DNA of 64,000 nt from Phycisphaeraceae bacterium D3-23 (GCA_039555135.1 CP114179.1:2976001-3040000), one strand, 5' to 3'. Shown: positions 7,797 through 17,040, counted from the first letter of the stretch. The notes: generated by a model from the sequence alone, not told the origin. Program-made: numbers and translations.

Positions 7797-8379
7797 GGAT
7801 CGTGCGGCGAGTGCGAGCACGCGGCCTTGCGACAACCCGTTCCGGGCGCAGCGGCTCGATGCGCTGCGGTATGCCGAGGACGGTGTGGTCGTGGATGAGG
7901 TGGTCGAGAAGCTCCGGCAAAAGTGCTACCGCGGCGCGCTGGTTGGGCCGCACGGCACGGGCAAGACCACGCTCCTGCGCGAGGTCGGCGACCGGCTGAT
8001 CGGAGAGGGGCTTTCGCCCATGCCGCTGTTTATCAACAGTGATGAGCGCGGCACGCTGCCGCGGCATTGGCGGTCGGCGATCCGCATGGCGGGGCACGGC
8101 GACGCGCTATTGCTCGACGGCTACGACCTGCTGCCCCTGTGGGCCCGGGCGTGGGTGCTGCACGCCTCGCGCGGCGCGAGCGCCGTCGTGGTGACGAGCC
8201 ATCGGCGCTGCGTCTGGAAGACGGTTGCGAAAACGACGAGCAGCCCGGCGGTGCTTCGGCGGCTGGTCAGTGAACTCACCGAAGAAGACGACGCGGCATT
8301 GATCGACTGCGATGCGCTGTGGCACAAGCACCAAGGCAACCTGCGCGACGCGCTGCGCGAGCTTTACGACCGGCATTAG
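7786..8379 (+). CDS. P-loop ATPase, AAA-like (start inside a repeat)
   Basis: A cytoplasmic NTPase with Walker A GPHGTGKTTLL, a Walker B-like run DALLLDGYDLL, and a sensor-like AVVVTSHRRC. The frame has conserved-looking text NPFRAQRLDALRY before the P-loop, so the start must lie upstream of it. No ATG is available there. The closest in-frame start is the GTG at 7786, which lies in the right arm of the inverted repeat, with another GTG at 7726 in the same repeat. I use 7786. Planctomycetes often carry this short ATPase near DUF3592-type proteins, but its function is unknown. The 198-residue protein ends 27 bp before the convergent gene at 8407. Confidence 0.75.
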   Translation: MWHPDRAASASTRPCDNPFRAQRLDALRYAEDGVVVDEVVEKLRQKCYRGALVGPHGTGKTTLLREVGDRLIGEGLSPMPLFINSDERGTLPRHWRSAIRMAGHGDALLLDGYDLLPLWARAWVLHASRGASAVVVTSHRRCVWKTVAKTTSSPAVLRRLVSELTEEDDAALIDCDALWHKHQGNLRDALRELYDRH

Positions 8380-8406
8380 CGCCGGGTGTCGGAACAGCGG
8401 CTCGCA

Positions 8407-9630
8407 TTACTCCACCGCGATGAGCACGGATTCGTGGACCATGTCCAGGCCGGGTATGGTTTGCTCGGCGTGGACAAGTAGGCCGACGCTGGCGTCGTAG
8501 GTGTTGGTGGAGACGTAGCTGTTTTGCGGGCCGTGCTCGGTGATCTCGACGAGTGTGACACCGTCGACCTGGTAGACGTCCGTGACGACAATGCGGTAGC
8601 CGATGTCGGGGTCTACGTCGAGGTCCTGGCCGTCTTCGAGCTGCGTCAGGACATCGGGCGCGATGTAGAGCCCCAGGCGCTGGTTGGTGCAGAGCATCTG
8701 TTCGACGGGCTGGGATGCGGCGTCGTCCATCGGGGGGGCGCCGCGTTGGGCGTGGCGCTGCATCGAGACGGCGACCTGCATGATCGACTCGGTGCTTTGG
8801 CCCAGGTCGAACGTGACCGCGCGCCCGATGCTTTGTGGGGGGAGCCCGGGCGTCACGTTGGTGGAGGTGAAGTCGTAGACGAGTTTGTCCAGCCCGCGGA
8901 CGCGATCGGTGTACTGCGTGCCGTGCCAGGGGAGCTGCGCGACGCGGTAGGACCGAAACTCGGAGTTGTTGATGGCGGTCCCTTCGTCGTTGTCGAGCGT
9001 CTCGCTCTGGTAGAGGACCAGCCCGGTGCGTTGGTCGTAGACCCGGCGGGTGGTGTGTGTGCCGTTGTTCTGCTGGGTCCGGGTGAAGTGGATCGCGTCG
9101 TAGGTGTCGCCGTCGATGGTGTAGGGTGCGAGCTCGATCTTCGGGTTGGCGTCGGGGTCGGTGGTGACGGGGATGTTTTGGAGTTCGGAGCGTGGGACCC
9201 ATAGCTGGCCCCCGCTGGCGGCGTCGACGAGCATGAGCTGGACATCGCTGAGCTGGGGCCGGGTCTCGTTGAGCGGGATGACGTAGTTGCGGTACTCCAT
9301 CAGGACGCCTGCGGGTGTGACGGCGATGATGTCGTACTGCTGGTAGCCCGTGCCCGCGGTGCCGATGCGTGGGTTTTGGGGGTCGTTCTTTTTGAGGGTG
9401 TTTGCGACCTGGCCGTAGAGCGTGATGCGTGCGCCGGGCACGACCCAGTCGGGCGCGGCGTCTTGCGCCCAGGGCTCGTCTTGCCCGGGTTGTTGCGGCG
9501 GCTGGCCCGGGGTGTTGCCGTGCTGTGCCCAGCCGTTGGGTGGGCCGTCTTCGCTCAGCGCGCATGGCGCAAAGAGCAGGGCGGCAAGGATCGTGAGGCA
9601 TGTCACGAGATGGGTGGATCGTTGTTGCAT
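8407..9630 (-). CDS. Secreted WVVPGARIT-family protein, paralogue 1 of 3
   Basis: A protein of unknown function with a signal peptide (after MQQRSTHLVTCLTILAALLF, cleavage near ALSE). Features shared with the next two genes are the N-terminal DWVVPGARIT, then GTAGTGYQQYDIIAVTPAGVLM, YRVAQLPWHGTQY in mid-protein, and a C-terminal block with GLYIAPDVL, IGYRIVVTDVYQVDGVTLVE and YDASVGL. About 407 residues. An in-frame ATG at 9714 gives a longer leader without signal character, so the ATG at 9630 is preferred. Predicted largely beta; no catalytic motif is obvious. It is probably periplasmic or surface-exposed. Confidence 0.85.
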   Translation of the reverse strand: MQQRSTHLVTCLTILAALLFAPCALSEDGPPNGWAQHGNTPGQPPQQPGQDEPWAQDAAPDWVVPGARITLYGQVANTLKKNDPQNPRIGTAGTGYQQYDIIAVTPAGVLMEYRNYVIPLNETRPQLSDVQLMLVDAASGGQLWVPRSELQNIPVTTDPDANPKIELAPYTIDGDTYDAIHFTRTQQNNGTHTTRRVYDQRTGLVLYQSETLDNDEGTAINNSEFRSYRVAQLPWHGTQYTDRVRGLDKLVYDFTSTNVTPGLPPQSIGRAVTFDLGQSTESIMQVAVSMQRHAQRGAPPMDDAASQPVEQMLCTNQRLGLYIAPDVLTQLEDGQDLDVDPDIGYRIVVTDVYQVDGVTLVEITEHGPQNSYVSTNTYDASVGLLVHAEQTIPGLDMVHESVLIAVE

Positions 9631-9814
9631 GGCGTGGCCTGTGTGGGGGTCGGCTTGTGTCCTTGGCGCGTTACGGTGTCGGGCGGGTTGGGTTCTCATA
9701 CAAATATGCGTCAACCCAACGCATTCGGGGCCACGGGCATGCAGGGTGTTGCCCTGGCCCGCCCGGGCCCCGATCCACGGAACAAACTGGGATGCGTTGC
9801 CCGGCAGGTGGGAG

Positions 9815-11029
9815 CTATTCGACGCGTTCGAGCTGGGACTCGATCCGCTGGCTCATCGCGGGCTGGGTCCACTCGGCGGCGACCTGGAGCCCGACGCTCG
9901 CGTCGTAGGTGGCCTTGTTGTGGTAGCTGTTGCCCCGGCCCTGCTCGGTGATCTCGACGAGGGTGACGCCCTGGACCTGGTACACGTCCGTGACGACGAT
10001 GCGGTAGCCGATGGTCGGGTCTTCGTCGAGGACCTGGCCGTCTTCGAGTCGGATGAGCACGTCCGGGTGGATGTAGAGCCCCATGCGCTGGCCGGGGCAG
10101 ATCGGCTCCTGGCGTTCGTTGGTCTGGTTGGGGCCCTCGGGCATGTCGATGTCGAACGTGAGGTTGACGGCGATAAGCTGCGGGCTCGCGACGGCGAACG
10201 CGAACTCGGCCTCGAAGTCCATCTCCATGTCGGGCATCCGCTCGATCCCGGGCGTCGGGGGCGAGACGAAGACCATCGCGCCCTCGTAGATAAGCTTGTT
10301 GAGCCCCTGGATCTGCTCGGTGAATTCGGTGCCGATCCACGGGAGCTGCGCGACGCGGTAGCCGGCGTACTGCGCGCTTTCGTGGTTGCGGTTCTGCGCG
10401 TCTTCGGTGAGGTTGCTTTCGGCCAGTCGGATGCCGGTGCGGATGTCGTAGACCCGGCGGATGGTGGTGTTGCCCGACTTGTTGACGAAGTGGATGGCCT
10501 CGTAGGTCTCGCCGTTGATCTCGATGGGTTCTTTCGTAATGGTGGCGTTGGGGTCGCTGTCCGTGGGCTGGGTCGCGGCGATCACGGTGGGCTGCATCCA
10601 GAGCCCGCCGCCCGTGGCGTGGTCGGTCAGCGCGATGTGTGTGCCGCTGAGCTCGACGGGTCGGCCCGGCTCGTAGGCCATGTAGCTGCGTGCCTGGATC
10701 ACGACGCCGTCGGGCGTGACCGCGACGATGTCGTACTGTGTAAACCCGGTCCCCGCCGTGCCCGGGGCCTGGTTGGGCCTGACCTCTTTGGGGCCGCTGG
10801 CAAACATGAAGGCGTCGGTGATGCGTGCGCCGGGCACGACCCACTCGGGCGCGGCGGCCTGCTGGGCCGGGTTGCCGCCCGGGCCGTTGCGGTCCAGCGG
10901 GTTCGCGGCGTCGTCGGCCCTGGCGGTGGGCACGAGCAGCAAGGCCAGCGCGACAAGCGGTGCGGCAAGACGCCAGCGCGTCCGGGTCTTGTGTCGGCGG
11001 CGGGTGGGCGTTGGCGTGGTGGGAAGCAT
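9815..11029 (-). CDS. Secreted WVVPGARIT-family protein, paralogue 2 of 3
   Basis: A 404-residue paralogue of the genes on either side. The signal peptide has an Arg/Lys-rich n-region and a Leu-Ala core (LAAPLVALALLLVP, cleaved near ARADD). Conserved blocks are EWVVPGARIT, GTAGTGFTQYDIVAVTPDGV, YRVAQLPWIGTEF, GLYIHPDVLIRLEDGQVLDE, IGYRIVVTDVYQVQGVTLVE and YDASVGLQV. The block with LEDGQ.LD.DP is also kept in all copies. Spacing to paralogue 1 is 184 bp and to paralogue 3 only 73 bp. It may share a transcript with paralogue 3. Function unknown. Confidence 0.85.
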   Translation of the reverse strand: MLPTTPTPTRRRHKTRTRWRLAAPLVALALLLVPTARADDAANPLDRNGPGGNPAQQAAAPEWVVPGARITDAFMFASGPKEVRPNQAPGTAGTGFTQYDIVAVTPDGVVIQARSYMAYEPGRPVELSGTHIALTDHATGGGLWMQPTVIAATQPTDSDPNATITKEPIEINGETYEAIHFVNKSGNTTIRRVYDIRTGIRLAESNLTEDAQNRNHESAQYAGYRVAQLPWIGTEFTEQIQGLNKLIYEGAMVFVSPPTPGIERMPDMEMDFEAEFAFAVASPQLIAVNLTFDIDMPEGPNQTNERQEPICPGQRMGLYIHPDVLIRLEDGQVLDEDPTIGYRIVVTDVYQVQGVTLVEITEQGRGNSYHNKATYDASVGLQVAAEWTQPAMSQRIESQLERVE

Positions 11030-11102
11030 GACGGGAACCGATCTTGGGTAGGTGGTGATTGGGCTGTTGTTTGCGGCGGGCTCGTGCGGTCCGCTTGTTC
11101 GT

Positions 11103-12434
11103 TTACTCGACGCCGGTCAGGTTCAGTTCGATCCGCCGCATCTGCGACGGGTGGTGGCCGACGTAGGCGACCTGCAGGCCGACGCGGGCGTCGTAGGTGA
11201 CGACGACGCTGTGGGTATTGGCCTGGCCTTGTTCGGTGAGTTCGACGAGGGTCACGCCGTCGACCTGATAGATATCGGTGACGCGGATCGAATAGCCGAT
11301 GACGGGGTCTTCATCCAGGACCTGCCCCCGCTCGAGGCCCGCCAAGACCTCCGGGGCGATGTAGATCCCGAGCCGATGGCTCGGACTCAGGACACCCTCC
11401 TGCTCGGTGGGCTCGCCGGGGCCCAGGCCCTGGATCTCGACCCGAGTCGTCGCGTCGATCGCGTCGGCGGCGGGCGCCTGGATCGCGATGGAGACCTTCA
11501 TGGGATGCACATTGTCGGGGACCCGGTCCAGGCCCGGTGTCTGGGGCATGACCGCGACAAAGGCGCCTTCGTAGGCGAGGCCGCGAAGCCCGCGCACCTG
11601 TTCGGTAAATCGCGTGCCGACCCAGGGCAGCTCGCTGACACGGTAGCCGGCCAGTTCGGTGCTCTGATGGCTGCGCAGGTCGTCGGTGTCGGTGATCTGG
11701 CTCTGGTAGAGCTGGATGCCGGTCGCCGTGTCGTAGACCTGCCGGATGACCGTATCGCCGGAGCTAAGCACCCAAGCGACCGCGTCGTAGGTGTGCTCCC
11801 CGATCGTGTACGGGGCGCGGTAGGCCCGTGAGATGCCGTCGCCCCGCCCGTCCAGCGCTCGCTGGATCATGGCCGGCGTCACCCACAACCCCCCGCCCGT
11901 GGCGTGGTCGTAGAGCTTGGACTGGATGACGAAGCTGAGTTCGGGCAGGTTGTTCGTGGCCGGGTTGAGGGTGTAGAAGCGCACCTCCATCAGCACCCCG
12001 TCCTCGGTGATCGCGACAATGTCGTACTGGACGTAGGAATACCCACCCGTGCCGGTGTTGTAGAGCCGGCGGTCGCTGGCGCGTTGCTCCTCGCGCTGGC
12101 GGGCGCGCCGCTCGACCTCGTCGGCCGGGAGCCCCGCGTCGATGTCGCGCTGGCGGGCACGCTCGTCGTCCTCACGCCAGCGGTTGTCGCGGGCGCGGTT
12201 GCGTTTGGTGTGCTGGCTCGACATGGCGTACTGCGTGATCCGCGCCCCGGGCACGACCCACTCGGGGACGGCCGTTTGGGTCTGCCCCCGGCCCGCGTCG
12301 TGCGGTGCTTCCGGGCGGGGCTGGGCATCCGCCTTGGGCGCGAGCAGCAGGGCGATCATCAGCACAGCGACGGCCAGCAGCGTGCCGTGCATCGAGCCGG
12401 AGTCGTCTTGGGTCGGTCGGGGTCGCTGATTCAT
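11103..12434 (-). CDS. Secreted WVVPGARIT-family protein, paralogue 3 of 3
   Basis: A 443-residue paralogue and the first gene of the tandem set in the direction of transcription. Signal peptide MHGTLLAVAVLMIALLLAP cleaved after ADAQ; MHGTLL may be the true start, 14 codons inside the 12434 start. It shares EWVVPGARIT, YVQYDIVAITEDGVLME, YRVSELPWVGTRF, GLYIAPEVL, IGYSIRVTDIYQVDGVTLVE and YDARVGLQV with the other two. It differs by a charged Arg/Asp/Glu-rich insert (about residues 85-135) between the first two blocks. No enzyme motif recognised. Confidence 0.83.
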   Translation of the reverse strand: MNQRPRPTQDDSGSMHGTLLAVAVLMIALLLAPKADAQPRPEAPHDAGRGQTQTAVPEWVVPGARITQYAMSSQHTKRNRARDNRWREDDERARQRDIDAGLPADEVERRARQREEQRASDRRLYNTGTGGYSYVQYDIVAITEDGVLMEVRFYTLNPATNNLPELSFVIQSKLYDHATGGGLWVTPAMIQRALDGRGDGISRAYRAPYTIGEHTYDAVAWVLSSGDTVIRQVYDTATGIQLYQSQITDTDDLRSHQSTELAGYRVSELPWVGTRFTEQVRGLRGLAYEGAFVAVMPQTPGLDRVPDNVHPMKVSIAIQAPAADAIDATTRVEIQGLGPGEPTEQEGVLSPSHRLGIYIAPEVLAGLERGQVLDEDPVIGYSIRVTDIYQVDGVTLVELTEQGQANTHSVVVTYDARVGLQVAYVGHHPSQMRRIELNLTGVE

Positions 12435-12637
12435 CGTACACCTGCGTTGGGTTGGTAGACTCTGATGCTGACGATCATCCCAAAGACGACCGCCCCCACC
12501 AAGGGGTTTCTCACCTTCCTATGCGTCGTGTCGGCTCGATCGGGGCCAGCGTTGGGAGAAAAAGGATCGAAAATGGCGTTTTTGAGTTGGTAGAGCGCTT
12601 CCCTGCCCCAAGAACGCCCCGATCAACGCGCGCAAAA

Positions 12638-12730
12638 TAGCCCGCAGCAAACCGCTGCGCGGTGCATCGATGTCGCTGGGCGTTGCAAGTTTTTGATGAC
12701 ACGGCCGCGCAGCAGTTTGCTGCGGGCTAT
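12638..12730. repeat. Long inverted repeat ATAGCCCGCAGCAAAC...
   Basis: ATAGCCCGCAGCAAACCGCT (12638-12657) and the following GCGCGG pair with CCGCGCAGCAGTTTGCTGCG and GGGCTAT (12705-12730). It occupies the gap between paralogue 3 and the pseudouridine synthase. The rest of that ~320-bp gap (12435-12637) shows no gene or RNA that I can recognise. Confidence 0.8.
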
Positions 12731-12754
12731 GGATCAGATGCGTTTGTTGTGGCG

Positions 12755-13726
12755 TTACCCCAGCCCCGCGGCCTTGCGGAGTTTCTTGACCTCGGGCGCG
12801 GTCAGCAGACGCCAGTTGCCGCTCTTGAGGGTCTTGAGCTTGACCGGGCCCAGCGCGACGCGCTTGAGTTTCGTGACCTTGAAGCCGAGCCGGGCGAGGA
12901 TGCGGCGGATCTCGCGGTTCTGCCCCTCGCGCAGCGTGATCGCGAGCATCGTCTTGTCCCCGCCCTCGCGGTCGGATTGGTAACGCAGGATGCGGACCTG
13001 CTCGACGGCGGCCTTCTTCGCGCCGGGCTTGTCCTTGGGGGAACCCGCAGTCGAACCCGTTCCCGGGGCGCGATCCGGGGATTCGCTGCGCTCATCGCCC
13101 GGCTTGTGCGCGCTGGATTCCGATGCCTTGGTCTTCGCGACCGACTTGGGGGTCGCGAGGTAAATGCCTTTCTGGAGGCGTTCAAGGTCATCGAACTCGA
13201 CCTTGCCCTTGACGGTGACACGGTACTCCTTGGGCACCTCGAAGCTCGGGTGCGTGAGCCGATGCGTGAGATCGCCGTCGTTGGTCAGGACCATGAGCCC
13301 GGTCGAGTCGGCGTCGAGCCGGCCCACGGGGTACAGCCGCATCTTCGCGGCGAGGCCGGGGTCGATGAGGTCGATGACGCGCTTGCGGCCGTGCGGGTCG
13401 TCGTTGGTGCTGATGACGCCGCGCGGCTTGTTCACCATGATGTAGGCGTGTGAACCGGGCAGCAGCGTCTGCGCGGTGGAAGCGCGTTGACGTTTGCCTT
13501 GCACCGCCGCCTTGGTCTTGCGCGGGCGGGGCAGAGGCTGGCCATCGACCTTGATCGTGTCCTCGCTGGGGTCCACCCACGCGGGCAGCTCCGCGACGCG
13601 CTCACCATTGACAGTCACCCGCCCGGCTTCGATGAGCTCTTCGCAGGCCCGCCGCGACGCATGGCCCGCCTCGGCCATCGCCTTTTGCAATCGAATCCCG
13701 CGCGCGTTGTCGGTGTAGTGGTGCAT
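12755..13726 (-). CDS. rRNA pseudouridine synthase, RsuA/RluB family
   Basis: Converts uridine to pseudouridine in rRNA. It has an N-terminal S4 RNA-binding domain (RLQKAMAEAGHASRRACEELI, then INGERV-like VTVNGERV, in the first ~65 residues) and the catalytic motif with the nucleophilic Asp, YPVGRLDADSTGLMVLTNDG. The C-terminus NREIRRILARLGFKVTKLKR is also typical. A Lys/Ser/Pro-rich insert of about 45 residues (DNA near 13020-13140) interrupts the catalytic domain before VRILRYQ. The ATG at 13726 fits the S4 domain; an in-frame ATG at 13855 lies across repeat DNA and is rejected. rluB-like or rsuA-like function cannot be separated by eye. Confidence 0.93.
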   Translation of the reverse strand: MHHYTDNARGIRLQKAMAEAGHASRRACEELIEAGRVTVNGERVAELPAWVDPSEDTIKVDGQPLPRPRKTKAAVQGKRQRASTAQTLLPGSHAYIMVNKPRGVISTNDDPHGRKRVIDLIDPGLAAKMRLYPVGRLDADSTGLMVLTNDGDLTHRLTHPSFEVPKEYRVTVKGKVEFDDLERLQKGIYLATPKSVAKTKASESSAHKPGDERSESPDRAPGTGSTAGSPKDKPGAKKAAVEQVRILRYQSDREGGDKTMLAITLREGQNREIRRILARLGFKVTKLKRVALGPVKLKTLKSGNWRLLTAPEVKKLRKAAGLG

Positions 13727-13730
13727 GGGA

Positions 13731-13851
13731 GTCGGGTGCCGGGTCTGGGGTTTCGGGTCTTGGATGGGTGTCGGAACGCAAAGGCAACTCGCTCCGCCAA
13801 GCGGGACATTGTACGCGAGCTTAGACACGAGCCCCCAGACCCGACACCCGA
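13731..13851. repeat. Inverted repeat built from CGGGTCTGGG / GGGTTTC words
   Basis: The left arm (13731-13765) reads GTCGGGTGCCGGGTCTGGGG then TTTCGGGTCTTGG. The right arm (13830-13851) reads GCCCCCAGACCCGACACCCG. It fills the whole gap between lptB and the pseudouridine synthase and abuts the lptB stop codon at 13852. Related words appear at 2158-2200 and inside kdsB and the mnmE-like gene. Confidence 0.7.
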
Positions 13852-14589
13852 TCAATCAAACTCATCACCCTTGAACATCGACCCAAGATACGCCTGGCGG
13901 ACGCGTTCGTTGTTGATGATCTCTTTGGGCGTGCCCTCGGCGAAGATGCGGCCGTCGGAGACGACGTAGACCCGGTCGCACACCGCGAGGATGTGGTGGA
14001 CGTTGTGGTCGGTCACGAGCATCGAGATCTCATACTCGTCGCGTAGCCGGCGGATCTCGTCCTGGAGTTCCTCGACCGCGACGGGATCGACACCCGCAAA
14101 GGGCTCGTCGAGCAGGATCAGCGTGGGCTCGGTGACGAGCGCACGCGCGATCTCGAGCTTGCGCCGCTCGCCGCCCGAGAGCGTCCGGGCCTGCTGCTTC
14201 TTGTTCTTGGTGAGGTCGAACTGGTCCATGAGCTGTGCGGCGCGTTGCCGGCGTTCCCTGCGCCGCATCGGCCGGGTCTCGAGGATCGCCATCAGGTTCT
14301 GATAGACCGTCAGCCGCTGGAACACGCTGGGCTCCTGCGCGAGGTAGCCCATGCCGCGCTGGGCCCGCTGGTACATCGCGAGCTTCGAGACGTCCTGGCC
14401 GTTGAACACGACCTGCCCCTCGTCGGGCACGACCATCCCCATCGTCATGCGGAAGCTCGTCGTCTTGCCCGCGCCGTTTCGGCCCAGCAGCCCGACGATC
14501 TCGCCCTCCTCCACCGCGAACGAGACCTGGTCCACGACCGTTCGGCCCGAGTAGCTCTTCACCAGGTTGTTCGACTTGAGGATGTACAC
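13852..14589 (-). CDS. lptB: LPS export ABC transporter ATP-binding protein LptB
   Basis: ATPase of the LptB2FG complex that extracts LPS from the inner membrane. It has Walker A GLLGRNGAGKTT, Q-loop region GMGYLAQEPSVFQRLTV (the LptB-typical LAQEPS/F.L), signature motif TLSGGERRKLEIARAL, Walker B PTLILLDEPFAGVDPVAV and switch TDHNV. Length 245 residues is normal. The LptB-type H-loop and C-terminal YLG..F ending are present. Together with kdsB at 44640 it indicates a lipopolysaccharide outer membrane. The neighbouring lptA/lptC genes are absent here. The stop lies against a repeat element. Confidence 0.93.
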   Translation of the reverse strand: MYILKSNNLVKSYSGRTVVDQVSFAVEEGEIVGLLGRNGAGKTTSFRMTMGMVVPDEGQVVFNGQDVSKLAMYQRAQRGMGYLAQEPSVFQRLTVYQNLMAILETRPMRRRERRQRAAQLMDQFDLTKNKKQQARTLSGGERRKLEIARALVTEPTLILLDEPFAGVDPVAVEELQDEIRRLRDEYEISMLVTDHNVHHILAVCDRVYVVSDGRIFAEGTPKEIINNERVRQAYLGSMFKGDEFD

Positions 14590-14639
14590 GCGGCACAGGA
14601 TACCGGGCGATCGCTACGTAGGCATCCCGCCCTATCACC

Positions 14640-14668
14640 CCGAGGCCCACCGATTCCATCGGTGGGTG
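14640..14668. repeat. Short hairpin GAGGCCCACCGATTCCATCG...GTGGG
   Basis: GCCCACCGATTCCATCGGTGGG, a stem with a short ATTCCAT-type loop, matches the hairpins at 58366-58390 and 59308-59335. It lies in the 268-bp divergent gap between lptB and the TPR lipoprotein gene, which must also hold both promoters. Confidence 0.55.
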
Positions 14669-14856
14669 CTCTCGATCAACACAGGATCGCGCACAAAAGC
14701 ACAACGCTTCGTTTCGCCTGGCTGCCGCGATACAATCGCAATGCTGTAACACGGCGGGCGTACGCACGTCCTTGACCCCCGGGGCCGACCGAATCGGCAA
14801 GCGTTTGCGATCGATCCGTATGCCCGCCGGGGCGAGATTCAACAAAGGAGCCGGCC

Positions 14857-17019
14857 ATGCCCAGTCGATGGAAACGGATGCGGGGTTTCGCGCTGCTCTT
14901 GATTGTTGCGTTGCTGATCGCGGGCTGCTCGACCCAGCGGCACCTGCGCCGTGGAGATGAGGCCGCAGAAGCCGGGGACATGCGGGCGGCGCTGCACTAC
15001 TACGAACGGGCCTTGGACTCTCGTGACTCGCTCTCGGAGGATGAGGACTTCGTCGCGAAGCTGCGTGTTGCCCAGTCGCGCGTCGCCTTTGAAGACGCGG
15101 CCGCGCTTCGGCTGCGCGGGCACTACGAGGCGTCTGCCCGGAAGCTGCACGAGTCGCTGGGCTACGACCCGACATACGCTGCGGCGCAGAACCTGCTGCA
15201 CCAAGTCAACAGCCAGGCCGCGTCGCAGCGTTATGAACAAGCGATCGCCTCGGCCAACCGCGGGAACCTCGGTGCGGCGAACGAGCACCTCCGCATCGCA
15301 CAGGCACACGACACGGCGAATGAAGATGTCGTCGCGGCACTCGCGTCGCTGCGGCTAGAGATATTGCCCGCAAACACGGCCGGGCTCGCGCCTTTTGAGT
15401 CGGGGCTTGCGCTCGCGGCCGAGCGGCGGTGGGACGACGCGGCCGGGGCGTATCGCGAATCGATCGGGCTCAACCGCAACATGCTCCCCGCCCGGGCGGA
15501 ATTGGCCGAGGCGACCGCTCAACTCGCCGAGTCGCGTCGGCTGTCCGACAGTGGCGCGGCGCGCATCCGCGAGTCGCGCATCAGCGCGGCGATCCCGTTG
15601 CTTGAACAGTCGCTCTCGGTCTGGCCTTTCAACGAGCCGGCCCAGGCGTCGCTGACGCAGGCGCGGGGTGTGCTGGCGCAGGCGGACGCGAAGTTCAGCC
15701 AGGCCGTGACGGCGGGCGAGGCGTCGGACTGGGACACCGCGATCGCCGCGGCCGACGCGGGGCTGGTGCTGGATAAGTCGCACGCCCGGCTGCGCGCGTT
15801 TCGGCCTCAGCTCGCGCTGCGTGCGGCGACGGACTACACCGAGCGTGGCGCGGCGCATGCCGACGCCGGTGAGCTCGAAGACGCGCGTGATGCGTACCTG
15901 CGGGCGTTGTCGTACAAGCGGCCGCACAACCCGGCGCAGCGCGGTCTCGCGGGGGTGTACCGGGCTTGGGGCCAGGCGCACGAGCAGGCGGGCCGGGTCG
16001 GCGCGGCGCTATTGCACTACAACCGTGGCCAGGCGTACATGGCCACGAGCGGCATCGCCCAGGGCCGGTCGCGCACCCTCGCCGCGATCTACAACGGGCT
16101 TGGTATGTCGATCGCGATCGATGTCGATGACACGCCGCGCGGCCTCGCGGTGACGGGCGAACGGATGGGCCGGGCGCTCGTGCAGCTCGCCGAGCGCAAC
16201 GCCCCGGCCGGGCTGTCGGTCGTCGCCGAGCAGCCGCGCTTCGTGATCGAGAGCGAGGTCGCCGAGGCGCATATCGCGCCGCAGCTCGTCGATAGCACGA
16301 CACGCTCGCATCAGTACTACGTCAGCGAGCGCCGCCCCAACCCCGAACACGCCCGGCTGGTCGATTGCCTCCACGACTACCAGCAGCAGCTCGACCGCCT
16401 CGAACGCGACTACCACAGCCACGTCGGCCCCAACCACGGCCACCACCACCACGACCCGCACACCCCCGAGAACAACCACCTCAACCGGCTCGTCCGGCAG
16501 ATGGAAGATAAACAGCGGCAGATCAGCCAGACGACCGGCCAGCTACGCAGGACGCCGCTGACCATCACGGTCCAGGTCTCGCGCACCTACCAGTACACCC
16601 TCGAGACCTACGCAAAGATCGGGACGCTCGCCGTGACGTCACGGCTGATCGATACCGTGACGGGTGAAACGGTCGAGACCTTCCGCGACGAGGCGAGTTT
16701 CGAAGCGACCGACACAACGATCCGCGGCGCTCGGCCCGAGATCGGCCTGCGCCCCAACGCGCTGCACCTGCCCGACGACAGTACGGTCGCAAGTTCGCTC
16801 GCGCATGATGCGGCGCAGCGCGTAGCGCGCCGCGCGATCGAGGCGGCGGTGATGTACGAACTCGACCGCGTCCGCGCGTTCGGCGCGGAGCAGCTCGAAG
16901 ACGGCGAGTTGATCGCGGCGCTGGAGATCGAGGTCGCTGCGGGCGTGCTGATTGGTATGGTCGACGAAAGCGCGTCGGCCCGCGTGCTCGATCGGCTGGG
17001 TGAGGCGAACGTGGAATAG
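14857..17019 (+). CDS. TPR-repeat lipoprotein
   Basis: A 720-residue protein with a lipoprotein signal (lipobox LIAGC, Cys ~27), so probably anchored in the outer or inner membrane facing the periplasm. Tetratricopeptide-like helices fill the first ~390 residues (for example GDMRAALHYYERAL, YAAAQNLLHQVNSQAA). A His-rich patch (NHGHHHHDPHTPENNH, near residue 530) could bind metal. The last ~200 residues form a beta-rich domain with LTITVQVSRTYQYTLETY and TVTGETVETFRDEASF. It is paralogous to the next gene: matched TPR order, similar C-terminal domain with a D-T-xx-GE-VV/E-x-R/F-x-D pattern. A GGAG ribosome site precedes the ATG. Confidence 0.85.
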   Translation: MPSRWKRMRGFALLLIVALLIAGCSTQRHLRRGDEAAEAGDMRAALHYYERALDSRDSLSEDEDFVAKLRVAQSRVAFEDAAALRLRGHYEASARKLHESLGYDPTYAAAQNLLHQVNSQAASQRYEQAIASANRGNLGAANEHLRIAQAHDTANEDVVAALASLRLEILPANTAGLAPFESGLALAAERRWDDAAGAYRESIGLNRNMLPARAELAEATAQLAESRRLSDSGAARIRESRISAAIPLLEQSLSVWPFNEPAQASLTQARGVLAQADAKFSQAVTAGEASDWDTAIAAADAGLVLDKSHARLRAFRPQLALRAATDYTERGAAHADAGELEDARDAYLRALSYKRPHNPAQRGLAGVYRAWGQAHEQAGRVGAALLHYNRGQAYMATSGIAQGRSRTLAAIYNGLGMSIAIDVDDTPRGLAVTGERMGRALVQLAERNAPAGLSVVAEQPRFVIESEVAEAHIAPQLVDSTTRSHQYYVSERRPNPEHARLVDCLHDYQQQLDRLERDYHSHVGPNHGHHHHDPHTPENNHLNRLVRQMEDKQRQISQTTGQLRRTPLTITVQVSRTYQYTLETYAKIGTLAVTSRLIDTVTGETVETFRDEASFEATDTTIRGARPEIGLRPNALHLPDDSTVASSLAHDAAQRVARRAIEAAVMYELDRVRAFGAEQLEDGELIAALEIEVAAGVLIGMVDESASARVLDRLGEANVE

Positions 17020-17040
17020 CCATCAGTACGCTGGTTTGTG

